A stretch of DNA of 64,000 nucleotides from NCBI RefSeq assembly GCF_001746365.1, contig NZ_MJAJ01000039.1, positions 1 through 64,000 on the forward strand, given 5' to 3'. The DNA comes from Streptomyces sp. LUP30. Lineage in GTDB: Bacteria > Actinomycetota > Actinomycetes > Streptomycetales > Streptomycetaceae. The notes beneath the pieces were generated by a model. The model was not told the origin of the DNA, did not search any database, and was given only the letters and a program-made list of their open reading frames with translations. Shown here piece by piece: positions 31,450 to 39,304 of the stretch (position 1 is its first letter; each line of letters opens with the position of its first letter). A program made the position numbers and the translations under genes.

Positions 31450-34257
31450 TCAGCCCACCGACGAGTAGGCCACGACGCCCCGCAGCAGTGCGTCGACCGC
31501 CTTGCGGGCGTTCTTCGCGACCGTCGTGCTCTCCGCGGGAGCCGCCGCCGCGATCTGCCCGAGTACGTCGATGACCTGCTTGCACCAGCGCACGAAGTCG
31601 CCGGCGGGCATCTCCGCCTCGCGCAGCACCTCGTCCAGCCCCTTGCCCGAGGCCCACATGTACGCGGACCAGGCGAAGCCCAGGTCGGGTTCGCGCTGTC
31701 CGACGCCCTCGGTCTGGCTGATGCGGAAGTCCTCCTCCAGCGCGTCCAGCCGGCCCCAGATGCGCACCATCTCGCCGAGCGCGGCCTTCGCCTTGCCCGA
31801 GGGCAGCTTCGGCGCCATCGCGTCGTCGCTCATCCGCGCCTCGTACACCAACGCCGAGACGCAGGCGGCGAGTTCGGCGGGGCTGAGCCCCTCCCAGACG
31901 CCCGCGCGCAGGCATTCGCTGGCGAGCAGGTCGAGTTCGCCGTAGAGGCGGGCGAGCCGTTTGCCGTGCTCGGTGACCTCGTTGCCGCGCAGGTAGTCCA
32001 ACTCGGTCAGCAGTGCCACGATCCGGTCGAAGGTACGGGCGATGGTGTTGGTGCGTCCCTCGATGCGGCGCTCCAGCTGCGAGGTGTCGCGCAGCAGCCG
32101 GTGGTACCGCTCCGCCCAGCGGGCGTGGTCCTCGCGGTCGGAACAGCCGTGGCACGGGTGCGCCCGGATCTCGGTGCGCAGCCGTGCGATCTCCCGGTCG
32201 TCCGCGGCCTGGGAGCGCTGCTTGCGGGCCCGCTCCGGCGGGATGTGCCCGGCCTTGGTGCGCAGCGCGGAGGCGAGGTCGCGGCGGGACTGCGGCGAGC
32301 GCGCGTTGAACGTCTTGGGGATCCGCATCCGCTCCAGCGCCTCGACCGGCACCGGGAAGTCGATCGACGCCAGCCGTTTGACCTGCCGCTCGGCGGTCAG
32401 GACCAGCGGGCGCGGCCCGTCGTGGTGGTCGAAGCCGCGGTGCCCGTTGGCCCGCCCGGCCGGCAGACCCGGGTCCAGCACCAGCGCCAGCCCCGCGTAC
32501 TTGCCGGTGGGCACGTGGATGACGTCCCCGGGCTTCAGCTTCTCCAGCGCCACAGCGGCTTCCACGCGTCGCTGAGCGGCGCCCTGCTTGGCCAGTTCCG
32601 TCTCGCGGTCCTTGAGGTCGCGGCGCAGCCGCGCGTACTCCTCGAAGTCGCCGAGATGGCAGGTCATGGAGGCCTTGTAGCCCTCCAGTCCCTCCTCGTT
32701 GCGCTGCACCTGCCGGGAGATCCCGACCACCGACCGGTCGGCCTGGAACTGCGCGAACGACGTCTCCAGCAGTTCGCGCGAGCGGTGCCGCCCGAACTGC
32801 TCGACGAGGTTGACCGCCATGTTGTACGACGGCTTGAAGCTGGAGCGCAGCGGGTAGGTGCGCGTGCCCGCGAGGCCGGCGAGGTGATCGGGGGCCATCG
32901 CGCGCTGCCACAGCACGACGGCGTGTCCCTCGACGTCGATGCCGCGCCGCCCCGCGCGCCCGGTGAGCTGGGTGTACTCGCCGGGGGTGATGTCGGCGTG
33001 CTGTTCGCCGTTCCACTTGACGAGCTTCTCCAGCACCACCGACCGGGCGGGCATGTTGATGCCGAGGGCGAGGGTCTCGGTCGCGAACACGGCCTTGACC
33101 AGACCGCGCACGAACAGTTCCTCGACGACCTCCTTGAACGTCGGCAGCATGCCCGCGTGGTGGGCGGCGATGCCCCGCTCCAGGCCCTCCAGCCACTCGT
33201 AGTAGCCGAGGACGTGCAGGTCCTCGTGCGGGATGGCGGCGGTGCGCTCCTCGACGAGCGCGCGGACCTCGGCCCGCGCCTCCTCGTCGTTCAGCCGCAG
33301 TCCGGCGTACAGGCACTGCTGGACGGCGGCCTCACAGGCGGCGCGGCTGAAGATGAACGTGATGGCGGGCAGCAGCCCCTCGGCGTCGAGCCGCTCGATG
33401 ACCTCGGGCCGTCCCGGCGTCCATACCCGGGAGCGCTGCCTGCGCTCGCGCTCGCGGTCGGCCTCGCGCATGCTCCGGCCCCGCCTGCGGTCCTGGTACG
33501 ACGGCCTGGAGGCCTCCATGCGGGCCAGCCGCGTGAGGTCGGGGTTGACGGCCCTGCGGTGGCCCTCGCCCTCCTCGAACAGGTCGTACATCCGCCGCCC
33601 GGCGAGCACGTGCTGGAACAGCGGCACGGGCCGGTGTTCGGAGACGATCACCTCGGTGTCGCCCCGCACGGTGTCCAGCCAGTCGCCGAACTCCTCGGCG
33701 TTGGACACGGTCGCGGACAGCGAGACCAGGGTGACCGACTCGGGAAGGTGGATGATCACCTCTTCCCACACGGCGCCCCGGAAGCGGTCGGAGAGGTAGT
33801 GCACCTCGTCCATCACCACGTACCCGAGGCCGAGGAGCGTCTGCGAACCGGCGTAGAGCATGTTCCGCAGCACTTCGGTGGTCATCACGACGACCGGGGC
33901 TTCGGAGTTGACGCTGTTGTCGCCGGTGAGCAGACCCACCTTGTCGCTGCCGTAACGGCGGCACAGGTCGGAGTACTTCTGGTTCGACAGCGCCTTGATG
34001 GGCGTCGTGTAGAAGCACTTCTTGCCCTGTTCGAGGGCGAGGTGGACGGCGAACTCGCCCACGATCGTCTTGCCCGAGCCGGTGGGGGCGGCCACCAGGA
34101 CGCCCTTGCCCGCCTCCAGCGCCTGGCAGGCCTCGATCTGGAAGGGGTCGAGACCGAAGTCGTACATCTCGCGGAAGGACGCGAGCGCGGTGGCCTGCTC
34201 GACAGCGCGCTTACGTGCTGCCGTGTACCGCTCGGCCGGTGAGAGATCCTCTGTCAT
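31450..34257 (-). CDS. Ski2/Mtr4-like DEVH-box RNA helicase (HelY type)
   Basis: A 935-residue superfamily 2 helicase. The motifs are VLVAAPTGSGKTIVGEFA (I), TTPIKALSNQKY (Ia), VVMDEVHYLSD (II, DEVH), LVSLSATVSNAEEF (III), and GINMPARSVVLE with TGRAGRRGIDVEGHAVVL (V-VI). A long C-terminal part follows with an arch-like segment and the conserved cysteines HPCHGCSDREDHARWAERYHRL. Actinobacterial homologues are called HelY and are thought to act on RNA. The ATG at 34257 (MTEDLSP) is preferred to 34302 because homologues begin there. It is convergent with the guanidine operon and probably monocistronic. Confidence 0.9.
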   Translation of the reverse strand: MTEDLSPAERYTAARKRAVEQATALASFREMYDFGLDPFQIEACQALEAGKGVLVAAPTGSGKTIVGEFAVHLALEQGKKCFYTTPIKALSNQKYSDLCRRYGSDKVGLLTGDNSVNSEAPVVVMTTEVLRNMLYAGSQTLLGLGYVVMDEVHYLSDRFRGAVWEEVIIHLPESVTLVSLSATVSNAEEFGDWLDTVRGDTEVIVSEHRPVPLFQHVLAGRRMYDLFEEGEGHRRAVNPDLTRLARMEASRPSYQDRRRGRSMREADRERERRQRSRVWTPGRPEVIERLDAEGLLPAITFIFSRAACEAAVQQCLYAGLRLNDEEARAEVRALVEERTAAIPHEDLHVLGYYEWLEGLERGIAAHHAGMLPTFKEVVEELFVRGLVKAVFATETLALGINMPARSVVLEKLVKWNGEQHADITPGEYTQLTGRAGRRGIDVEGHAVVLWQRAMAPDHLAGLAGTRTYPLRSSFKPSYNMAVNLVEQFGRHRSRELLETSFAQFQADRSVVGISRQVQRNEEGLEGYKASMTCHLGDFEEYARLRRDLKDRETELAKQGAAQRRVEAAVALEKLKPGDVIHVPTGKYAGLALVLDPGLPAGRANGHRGFDHHDGPRPLVLTAERQVKRLASIDFPVPVEALERMRIPKTFNARSPQSRRDLASALRTKAGHIPPERARKQRSQAADDREIARLRTEIRAHPCHGCSDREDHARWAERYHRLLRDTSQLERRIEGRTNTIARTFDRIVALLTELDYLRGNEVTEHGKRLARLYGELDLLASECLRAGVWEGLSPAELAACVSALVYEARMSDDAMAPKLPSGKAKAALGEMVRIWGRLDALEEDFRISQTEGVGQREPDLGFAWSAYMWASGKGLDEVLREAEMPAGDFVRWCKQVIDVLGQIAAAAPAESTTVAKNARKAVDALLRGVVAYSSVG

Positions 34258-34569
34258 CGTGCTTTCGAGCGTACCGGGCCGCACTGACAACAGGACGATC
34301 ATTATCCGGATCAGGTGCTTCCGAACCTGGGTACGCCCAGCTCACGGGGGCGCGTCGGGCTCCGGCGCGAGGGCCGGTGACGCGCCCCGCGCCGGGCGGG
34401 CGACGCCGGGTGAGCAGCGCCCAGGACCGCCCTCGGGGCGCCGGCGCTCTCCGAACGCGGAAGCGGCCGGCGGCGCCGCTCGGGCGCCCCGGCCGCGGCC
34501 CGCAGCGGGATGGAGGAAGAGGGTGATCTCGCAGGTCACGAGGACGACCCGGAAGTTCGGCGACGTCCG
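34258..34569. other. Gene-free gap between tatC and the helicase
   Basis: This 312-base stretch holds the presumed helicase promoter near 34300 (an AT-richer patch, ATCATTATCCGGATCA) and a long GC-rich region with a 10-base stem hairpin at 34347-34388. No frame looks coding. Confidence 0.55.
34347..34388 (-). terminator. Candidate terminator downstream of tatC
   Basis: Perfect 10-base arms GGGGCGCGTC and GACGCGCCCC flank a 22-base GC-rich loop, about 180 bases after the tatC stop. The long loop and distance make it less certain than the other hairpins. Confidence 0.4.
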
Positions 34570-35514
34570 TCAGGTCACGTCGTCATAGCCGTTGACCCGG
34601 TCCGTGCTCGACTGCTCCGGCAGCGCGCGAGAGACGGACACCGTCTCGACCTCGCCGATGTCCTCGGGGGTGAGATCAAGATCGGACGCCTCGTCGTCGG
34701 CCGGGCCGAGGGCGTCGCGGCGCCGCTTGCGACGGTCGTTCAGCAGGGAGAAGGCGGTCGCGCAGAAGTACAGGACCCAGATCGGACCGGCGAGCGCCAG
34801 CATCGTCAGCGGGTCGGTGCTGGGCGTGGCGACCGCGGCGAACACCGTGATGCCGATGATCATCCCGCGCCACCAGCTGAGCATGCGCGTGCCGGTCAGC
34901 ACCCCGGTCAGGTTGAGCATCACCAGCAGCAGCGGCAGCTCGAACGAGAGTCCGAAGACCAGGACCATGCGGACGATCAGATCGAGGAGATCGTCCAGCG
35001 GCAGCTGGTTGTCGAGGTCCGCCGGCGAGAACTGCAGGAGCACCTTGGCCATGGTCGGCAGCGTCTTGTACGCGAAGAACGCCCCGCCGAGGAACAGCGG
35101 AACACCCGTGCCGACGAACGCATAGGCGTACTTGCGCTCGTGCCGGTGCAGACCCGGCGCGACGAACGCCCACAGCTGGTAGAGCCAGACCGGCGACGCG
35201 AAGATCACGCCGGCCATCAGGGAGACCTTGAGGGCGAGCGTGAAGGGTGTGAGCAGACCGTTCAGCACGATGCGCGCGCAGGTCCCGCTCCGCTGGGTCG
35301 CCAGCTCGGAGAAGGTCGAGTCGCACCCCACCGCGTTGAGAATCGGGTTCGTGAAGAACTCGATGATGTTCTTGTAGAAGAAGGCGGCCACGATCGTGAC
35401 GACGACGATGGCCAGCATCGCCTTCGCGAGCCGGTTGCGAAGCTCACGAAGGTGATCCGCGAGGGGCATCCGCCCCTCCGGGTCCTTCTCCTCTTTGCGG
35501 GCAGACTTCAGCAA
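34570..35514 (-). CDS. tatC: Sec-independent protein translocase TatC
   Basis: A 314-residue six-span membrane protein. The N-terminal signature MPLADHLRELRNRLAKAML, GVIFASPVWLYQLWAFVAPGLHRHERKYAY and FGLSFELPLLLVML are diagnostic of TatC, the receptor for twin-arginine signal peptides. The start is read as TTG at 35514, giving MLKSARKEEKDPEGRMPLADH, because it retains the N-terminal basic segment seen in homologues; no other in-frame start fits as well. The C-terminal 60 residues are acidic and cytoplasmic. The gap to tatA is 47 bases, so the two are cotranscribed. Confidence 0.95.
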   Translation of the reverse strand: MLKSARKEEKDPEGRMPLADHLRELRNRLAKAMLAIVVVTIVAAFFYKNIIEFFTNPILNAVGCDSTFSELATQRSGTCARIVLNGLLTPFTLALKVSLMAGVIFASPVWLYQLWAFVAPGLHRHERKYAYAFVGTGVPLFLGGAFFAYKTLPTMAKVLLQFSPADLDNQLPLDDLLDLIVRMVLVFGLSFELPLLLVMLNLTGVLTGTRMLSWWRGMIIGITVFAAVATPSTDPLTMLALAGPIWVLYFCATAFSLLNDRRKRRRDALGPADDEASDLDLTPEDIGEVETVSVSRALPEQSSTDRVNGYDDVT

Positions 35515-35561
35515 CCCACGTTCCCATCTCGTGCGGCGGGCCGGAGGTCACCGGCCCTGCG

Positions 35562-35849
35562 TCAGCGCTTGGTCGTGTCCGTCGGCTCGGTGACCGGACG
35601 GGAGCTGGTCACATCGCCGGGGGCGGCCTGGATGGTGCGCGTCGACGGGGTCTGCTCGTCGTGGTGGGGCGGGCCGGCCGGGGTGGTCGTGCTGCCGCCG
35701 TCCTCCTTCATGGCCTTGGCCTCGCTCTTGAGGATGCGAGCGGACTTGCCCAGCGAGCGCGCCATGTCGGGAAGCTTCTTCGCGCCGAACAGCAGGATGA
35801 CGACGACGAGGATGAGAATGATCTCGGGGGCGCCGAGCCTTCCGAACAT
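35562..35849 (-). CDS. tatA: Twin-arginine translocase subunit TatA
   Basis: A 95-residue single-span protein with the TatA plan: a short N-terminal stretch MFGRLGAPE, a transmembrane helix [18 protein letters not shown] with the hinge FGAKKLPD, an amphipathic helix [20 protein letters not shown], and a disordered acidic/Thr-rich tail. It forms the export pore together with TatC. The upstream region has two inverted repeats (35891-35939) that could regulate it. Confidence 0.95.
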   Translation of the reverse strand: MFGRLGAPEIILILVVVILLFGAKKLPDMARSLGKSARILKSEAKAMKEDGGSTTTPAGPPHHDEQTPSTRTIQAAPGDVTSSRPVTEPTDTTKR

Positions 35850-35890
35850 AAGTCTTTACCTTCTCACCGAGGCTGCGGGGGCGGGTTGCC

Positions 35891-35906
35891 GTCCGACCGG
35901 TCGGAC
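35891..35906. promoter_or_regulatory. 16-base perfect palindrome upstream of tatA
   Basis: GTCCGACCGGTCGGAC, 42-57 bases upstream of the tatA start, is perfectly symmetrical. The half-site GTCCGA recurs 5 bases further on (GTCCGAACG), where it meets a second inverted repeat. Possible operator; protein unknown. Confidence 0.45.
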
Positions 35907-35916
35907 GCATGTCCGA

Positions 35917-35939
35917 ACGATCGTGTTGACAGCGATCGT
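35917..35939. promoter_or_regulatory. Inverted repeat ACGATCG-N9-CGATCGT upstream of tatA
   Basis: Seven-base perfect arms with a 9-base centre lie next to the 16-base palindrome, 68-90 bases upstream of tatA. It falls where the tatA promoter should be. Confidence 0.4.
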
Positions 35940-36131
35940 AACGCTCAGGGGTAAACGTGAGGCAATCCCCGTGCGTACTCCCGGTATGCGGTCCGGGCCT
36001 CGTTATCCGAGCCGCGACCAGCAGCGTACCTGCCCCCACCACCGGCGCGGGAGGCCGAAGCGGCCCGAAACGCATCAGCCTCAGGAGTCACGCGAGCGGC
36101 CCTGACAGGGCGGAACCGGCCACGGTCACCG

Positions 36132-36326
36132 TCACAGCGTGTCCACGGCGCGCGCCGCGCTCACCGCCGCCCGCTCCAGGTCCTGAGCGGCCCGGTCGAC
36201 GCGGCGCGCGGACTCGGCGACCTGCCGCCCCAGCCGCTGCGCCTCGACGAAGACCCGCACGGCGAACACCGCGAGAACGGCGAGACCTGCAAAACCCAAC
36301 GCAACCGCGAACATCGCCCAGAACAT
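36132..36326 (-). CDS. Small single-span membrane protein of unknown function
   Basis: A 64-residue protein. One transmembrane helix (residues 3-27, WAMFAVALGFAGLAVLAVFAVRVFV) is followed by a charged helix EAQRLGRQVAESARRVDRAAQDLERAAVSAARAV that could form a coiled coil on the cytoplasmic side. It is the last gene of the unit pafB-pafC-CxxC protein-this gene, 18 bases after the preceding stop, and lies upstream of tatA. Its codon use is like that of its neighbours. I do not recognise a family beyond 'small conserved Streptomyces membrane protein'. Confidence 0.7.
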   Translation of the reverse strand: MFWAMFAVALGFAGLAVLAVFAVRVFVEAQRLGRQVAESARRVDRAAQDLERAAVSAARAVDTL

Positions 36327-36344
36327 GGGGCGAGCCTAGACCCC

Positions 36345-36635
36345 CTACGGGGAATGCAGCCGCAGGGTCCTGACCCCGCCGCCGGTCAGCAGCTCCACAA
36401 TCCGATCACCGGCCGGCTTGCGCACCGCGGCCCCGCAGTCGGGGCAGGTGAACGAGTAGAAGGTGGTGCGGCTGGAAGCCCCGATGGCCAGCCGCAGCGC
36501 ACCCGCGGCGAGCTCGAAGGCGCCCCGGCAGTCCGGACACCCTGCTCTGAACCGCACCGGGGCCGCGCTGCGCATCCCCGCGAACGCGGAAGCCACCGAG
36601 ATGCCCCGCACACCGGACGCCGTCGACTCGCTCAC
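36345..36635 (-). CDS. Small zinc-ribbon-like protein
   Basis: A 96-residue protein with two CPxC pairs, Cys33/Cys36 (CPDC) and Cys64/Cys67 (CPDC), which would bind one zinc as a zinc ribbon. The rest is small and slightly hydrophobic (FELAAGALRLAIGASSRTTFYSFTCPDCG). The GTG start overlaps the pafC stop by GTGA, so it is translationally coupled to the WYL regulator and may work with it. No function known to me. Confidence 0.75.
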   Translation of the reverse strand: MSESTASGVRGISVASAFAGMRSAAPVRFRAGCPDCRGAFELAAGALRLAIGASSRTTFYSFTCPDCGAAVRKPAGDRIVELLTGGGVRTLRLHSP

Positions 36636-37693
36636 GACTCCCCCCGCTCCCCTCCGTCGAACCGGCCCTCGCCGTGCACCGCGAGCGGCACGTCGGCCGC
36701 CCCGCCCGCCTCGATACCGTCGTACGCGGCCAGCGCCTCGCGGGCGGCCCGGCGGGCGCTGTCGGCGAGCTCCGGCGGCGAGACGATCCGGCCGTCGCGG
36801 CCGAGCCGCAGGGCCAGCCGCCTCAGCGACGCCGGCTCCGGCGTACGCAGAGCAATACGCAGACCGCCCTCGGGCAGTTCATCCGCACTGTCGTGCGGGT
36901 AGTACTCGGCGACCCACCGGCCGCCCGGGCCCACCTCGACCACGACCTCCGGATCCTCCGCAGCCGGCTGCACCAGCCCCTCCGACAGGTCCCGCAACTC
37001 GATCTCGGGCGGCGCCGAGGGCTCGTCGAGGATCCTGATCTCGGCGACCCGGTCCAGCCGGAACGTGCGGCGCGCCTCCGAGCGGCGGCACCAGGCCTCC
37101 ACATAGGTGTGCCCGACGCTGACCAGCCGGATGGGGTCGATCTCGCGCTCGCTGAGCTCGTCACGAGCGGGCGAGTAGTAGCGGATCCACAGCCTGCGCC
37201 GCTCCGAGATCGCCCGGTCGACGTCCGCGAAGACCCCGCCCTCCGACTCGAACGTCACCGACAGGCGCGCACTCGCCCCCGCCGCTTCGCCGGCCGCCGC
37301 CTCCACCTTCGCCGTCGCCCGCAGCAGCGCCTGCCGGTCGCCCTCCCGCAGCCCCGGCAGCGTGGCCACGGCCCGGGCGGCCACCAGCAGCGCGGTCGCC
37401 TCGTCGGCGGCCAGCCGCAGCGGCTCGGCGGCGTCCGCGCCGAGCGCGGCCGGATTGTGCCACCAGATCCGCTCGCCGTCGGTGTCGATGTCGAGAAGGT
37501 CGCCGCCGCGGAAACTGGTCCCGCACATGGGCAGCACGTCGAGGTCCGAGACCAGCTCGTCCTCGGTGATGCCGAAGGCGCGCGCCACATCCTCGATGCG
37601 CGCGCCGGGCCGCTCCCTGAGATACGTCACCAGGGAGAGCATCCGCCGGGTCTGGTCGATCGCGTTCGCCGGCCTGACCGGTTTGCCTGCCAC
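36632..37693 (-). CDS. pafC: WYL-domain regulator PafC
   Basis: A 353-residue WYL regulator. The N-terminal winged helix (ARIEDVARAFGITEDELVSDLDVLPMCG) is followed by the WYL domain with RRLWIRYYSPARDELSEREIDPIRLV and GHTYVEAWCRRSEARRTFRLDRVAEI, then the WCX domain. In mycobacteria PafB and PafC form a heteromeric activator of the RecA/LexA-independent DNA damage response and are encoded with pafA. Here it follows pafB by 18 bases. The pair is separated from pafA by two FKBP genes. Confidence 0.88.
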   Translation of the reverse strand: MAGKPVRPANAIDQTRRMLSLVTYLRERPGARIEDVARAFGITEDELVSDLDVLPMCGTSFRGGDLLDIDTDGERIWWHNPAALGADAAEPLRLAADEATALLVAARAVATLPGLREGDRQALLRATAKVEAAAGEAAGASARLSVTFESEGGVFADVDRAISERRRLWIRYYSPARDELSEREIDPIRLVSVGHTYVEAWCRRSEARRTFRLDRVAEIRILDEPSAPPEIELRDLSEGLVQPAAEDPEVVVEVGPGGRWVAEYYPHDSADELPEGGLRIALRTPEPASLRRLALRLGRDGRIVSPPELADSARRAAREALAAYDGIEAGGAADVPLAVHGEGRFDGGERGES

Positions 37694-37711
37694 TGTCTTG
37701 CTCGCTCCCCC

Positions 37712-38713
37712 TCAGCCCTTGGCCACGGCCCGCAGCCGGTCCACGACGTCCGCCCGCAGCTCGGCCGGCTCCAGGACCACCACGTCCGGCCCGAACTCCA
37801 CCAGCCAGGCGTCCAGCCCGTGCCCGTACGGAATCTCCAACTCGTCCCAGCCGTCCCCGAGTTCCCGCACCGAGGTGGCCTTCGCCCGCAAGGGGTACCC
37901 GGAACCCGTCCGCAGCCGGATCAGCGCGCTGCGGTCGGCGGTCTCCCCCGCCCAGCTCGCGACCGTCTCACGCACCGTGACGACATCGGGAACGGGCGCG
38001 GTGAACGCCGCCCCGCGCGAGCGCACCCGGCCGGTGATCCGCGACAGCCGGAACACCCGCTCGGCGCCCCGGTCACGGTCGAAACCGGCCAGATACCAGT
38101 GGCCGCGCCAGCACTCCAGCGCCCACGGCTCGACATGCCGCGGCTCCGGGTGCGCGGCGGTGGCCTTGCGGTAGTCGAACACCACGGGCCGACGGTCCCG
38201 GCAGGCCAGCATCAACGGCTCGAAGGCCGCCTCGTGAACGGGGATCCGGGGCTCCAGCGCACCATGGGCCTCGTAGGGGTCCACGTCCTCCGGGAGTCCC
38301 GCCGCCCGCAGCTTCTGCAGCGCGCCGCTGGCCGCACCCGCCAGCCGGGCCTGCTGCCACACCTTGGCGGCCAGCCCGAGAGCCGCGGCCTCCTCGGCGT
38401 CGAGCGTGATGGGCGGCAGCCGGTTGCTGTCACGGCGCGCGAGGTAGCCGATCTCACCGTCCAGGCTCTCCACGGTCTCGATGACCAGACCGAGCTCGCG
38501 CAGATCGTCCTTGTCCCGCTCGAACATCCGGTTGAAGGAGTCGTCCGACGACGCCGCCCCGCCACCCGACCTGAGCGCCGCACCCCTGCCCGGCCCGAAG
38601 GCCTCGACGTATGCCTCGATGGAGTCGCGCAGTTCGCGCTTGCTGAGCGGCCGCCGCGTCCCGAGCAGACACAGCGCCAGGTTCATCAGCCGCTCGGCCT
38701 TGGCAATGGCCAT
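37712..38713 (-). CDS. pafB: WYL-domain regulator PafB
   Basis: A 333-residue WYL regulator, starting MAIAKAERLMNLALCLLGTRRPLSKRELRDSIEAY (winged helix). The WYL domain RRPVVFDYRKATAAHPEPRHVEPWALECWRGHWYLAGFDRDRGAERVFRLSRI and a WCX domain follow. It is first in the operon pafB-pafC-zinc-ribbon-small membrane protein. A hairpin separates it from the FKBP gene, so it has its own promoter in the roughly 70 bases between hairpin and start. Confidence 0.88.
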   Translation of the reverse strand: MAIAKAERLMNLALCLLGTRRPLSKRELRDSIEAYVEAFGPGRGAALRSGGGAASSDDSFNRMFERDKDDLRELGLVIETVESLDGEIGYLARRDSNRLPPITLDAEEAAALGLAAKVWQQARLAGAASGALQKLRAAGLPEDVDPYEAHGALEPRIPVHEAAFEPLMLACRDRRPVVFDYRKATAAHPEPRHVEPWALECWRGHWYLAGFDRDRGAERVFRLSRITGRVRSRGAAFTAPVPDVVTVRETVASWAGETADRSALIRLRTGSGYPLRAKATSVRELGDGWDELEIPYGHGLDAWLVEFGPDVVVLEPAELRADVVDRLRAVAKG

Positions 38714-38786
38714 CGACGCCCTTCGCCTCCCCTATGGTGCTTACGATCGAGACCGTACCGCCCCGCGCCGCCCGGACAAAAGCCGA

Positions 38787-38814
38787 GGGCCCATGCCCGG
38801 GCAGGCATGGGCCC
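38787..38814 (-). terminator. Terminator after the small FKBP gene
   Basis: Perfect 11-base arms (GGGCCCATGCC / GGCATGGGCCC) with a 6-base loop, followed on the minus strand by CTCGGCTTTTG. This is a classical intrinsic terminator. Confidence 0.85.
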
Positions 38815-38867
38815 CGGATGATCGGCGCCGGTCGCACCGCGATCAGCACGGACCGGCGGTGCGACGA

Positions 38868-39239
38868 TCAGACGCCGAGCAGGTCCACCACGAAGATCAG
38901 CGTCTCACCGGGCTTGATCGCCGGCGTCGGGCTCTGGTCGCCGTAGGCGAGGTGGGCCGGGATGGTCAGCTGGCGACGCCCGCCGACCTTCATGCCCTGC
39001 ACGCCCTGGTCCCAGCCCTTGATGACCCGGCCGCCGCCGAGCGGGAAGCGGAACGGCGTCCCGCGGTTCCAGCTGGCGTCGAACTCCTCGCCGGTGCTGA
39101 ACGCGACACCCACGTAGTGGACGGAGACGGTGTGACCGGCCTGCGCAACCTCGCCGTCGCCCTCCCAGATGTCCTTGATCTCGAGGTCCGCCGGGGGCTC
39201 GCCGCCGGGAAAGTCGATCTCGGGCTTGTCAATGCTCAC
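38868..39239 (-). CDS. FKBP-type peptidyl-prolyl isomerase (single domain)
   Basis: A 123-residue FKBP. The characteristic strands are HTVSVHYVGVAFSTGEEFDASWNRGTPFRFPLGGGRVIKGWDQGVQGMKVGGRRQLTIPAHLAYGDQSP and the ending GETLIFVVDLLGV, with the active-site Asp, Phe and Trp positions conserved. No signal peptide, so cytoplasmic. The GTG at 39239 is chosen for AGGAG 9 bases upstream. It follows the lipoprotein FKBP gene by 65 bases. Confidence 0.93.
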   Translation of the reverse strand: MSIDKPEIDFPGGEPPADLEIKDIWEGDGEVAQAGHTVSVHYVGVAFSTGEEFDASWNRGTPFRFPLGGGRVIKGWDQGVQGMKVGGRRQLTIPAHLAYGDQSPTPAIKPGETLIFVVDLLGV

Positions 39240-39304
39240 GTCACTGGCTCCTGCACGTCTCACGGAAAGGCAACAACACGGACAGTCTTACACCTCCGAC
39301 GGCC

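Noticed and set aside
34342-34539. Small open frame between tatC and the helicase
   Set aside because: Translation is Ala/Pro/Arg low complexity and the span includes a hairpin; no ribosome-binding site.
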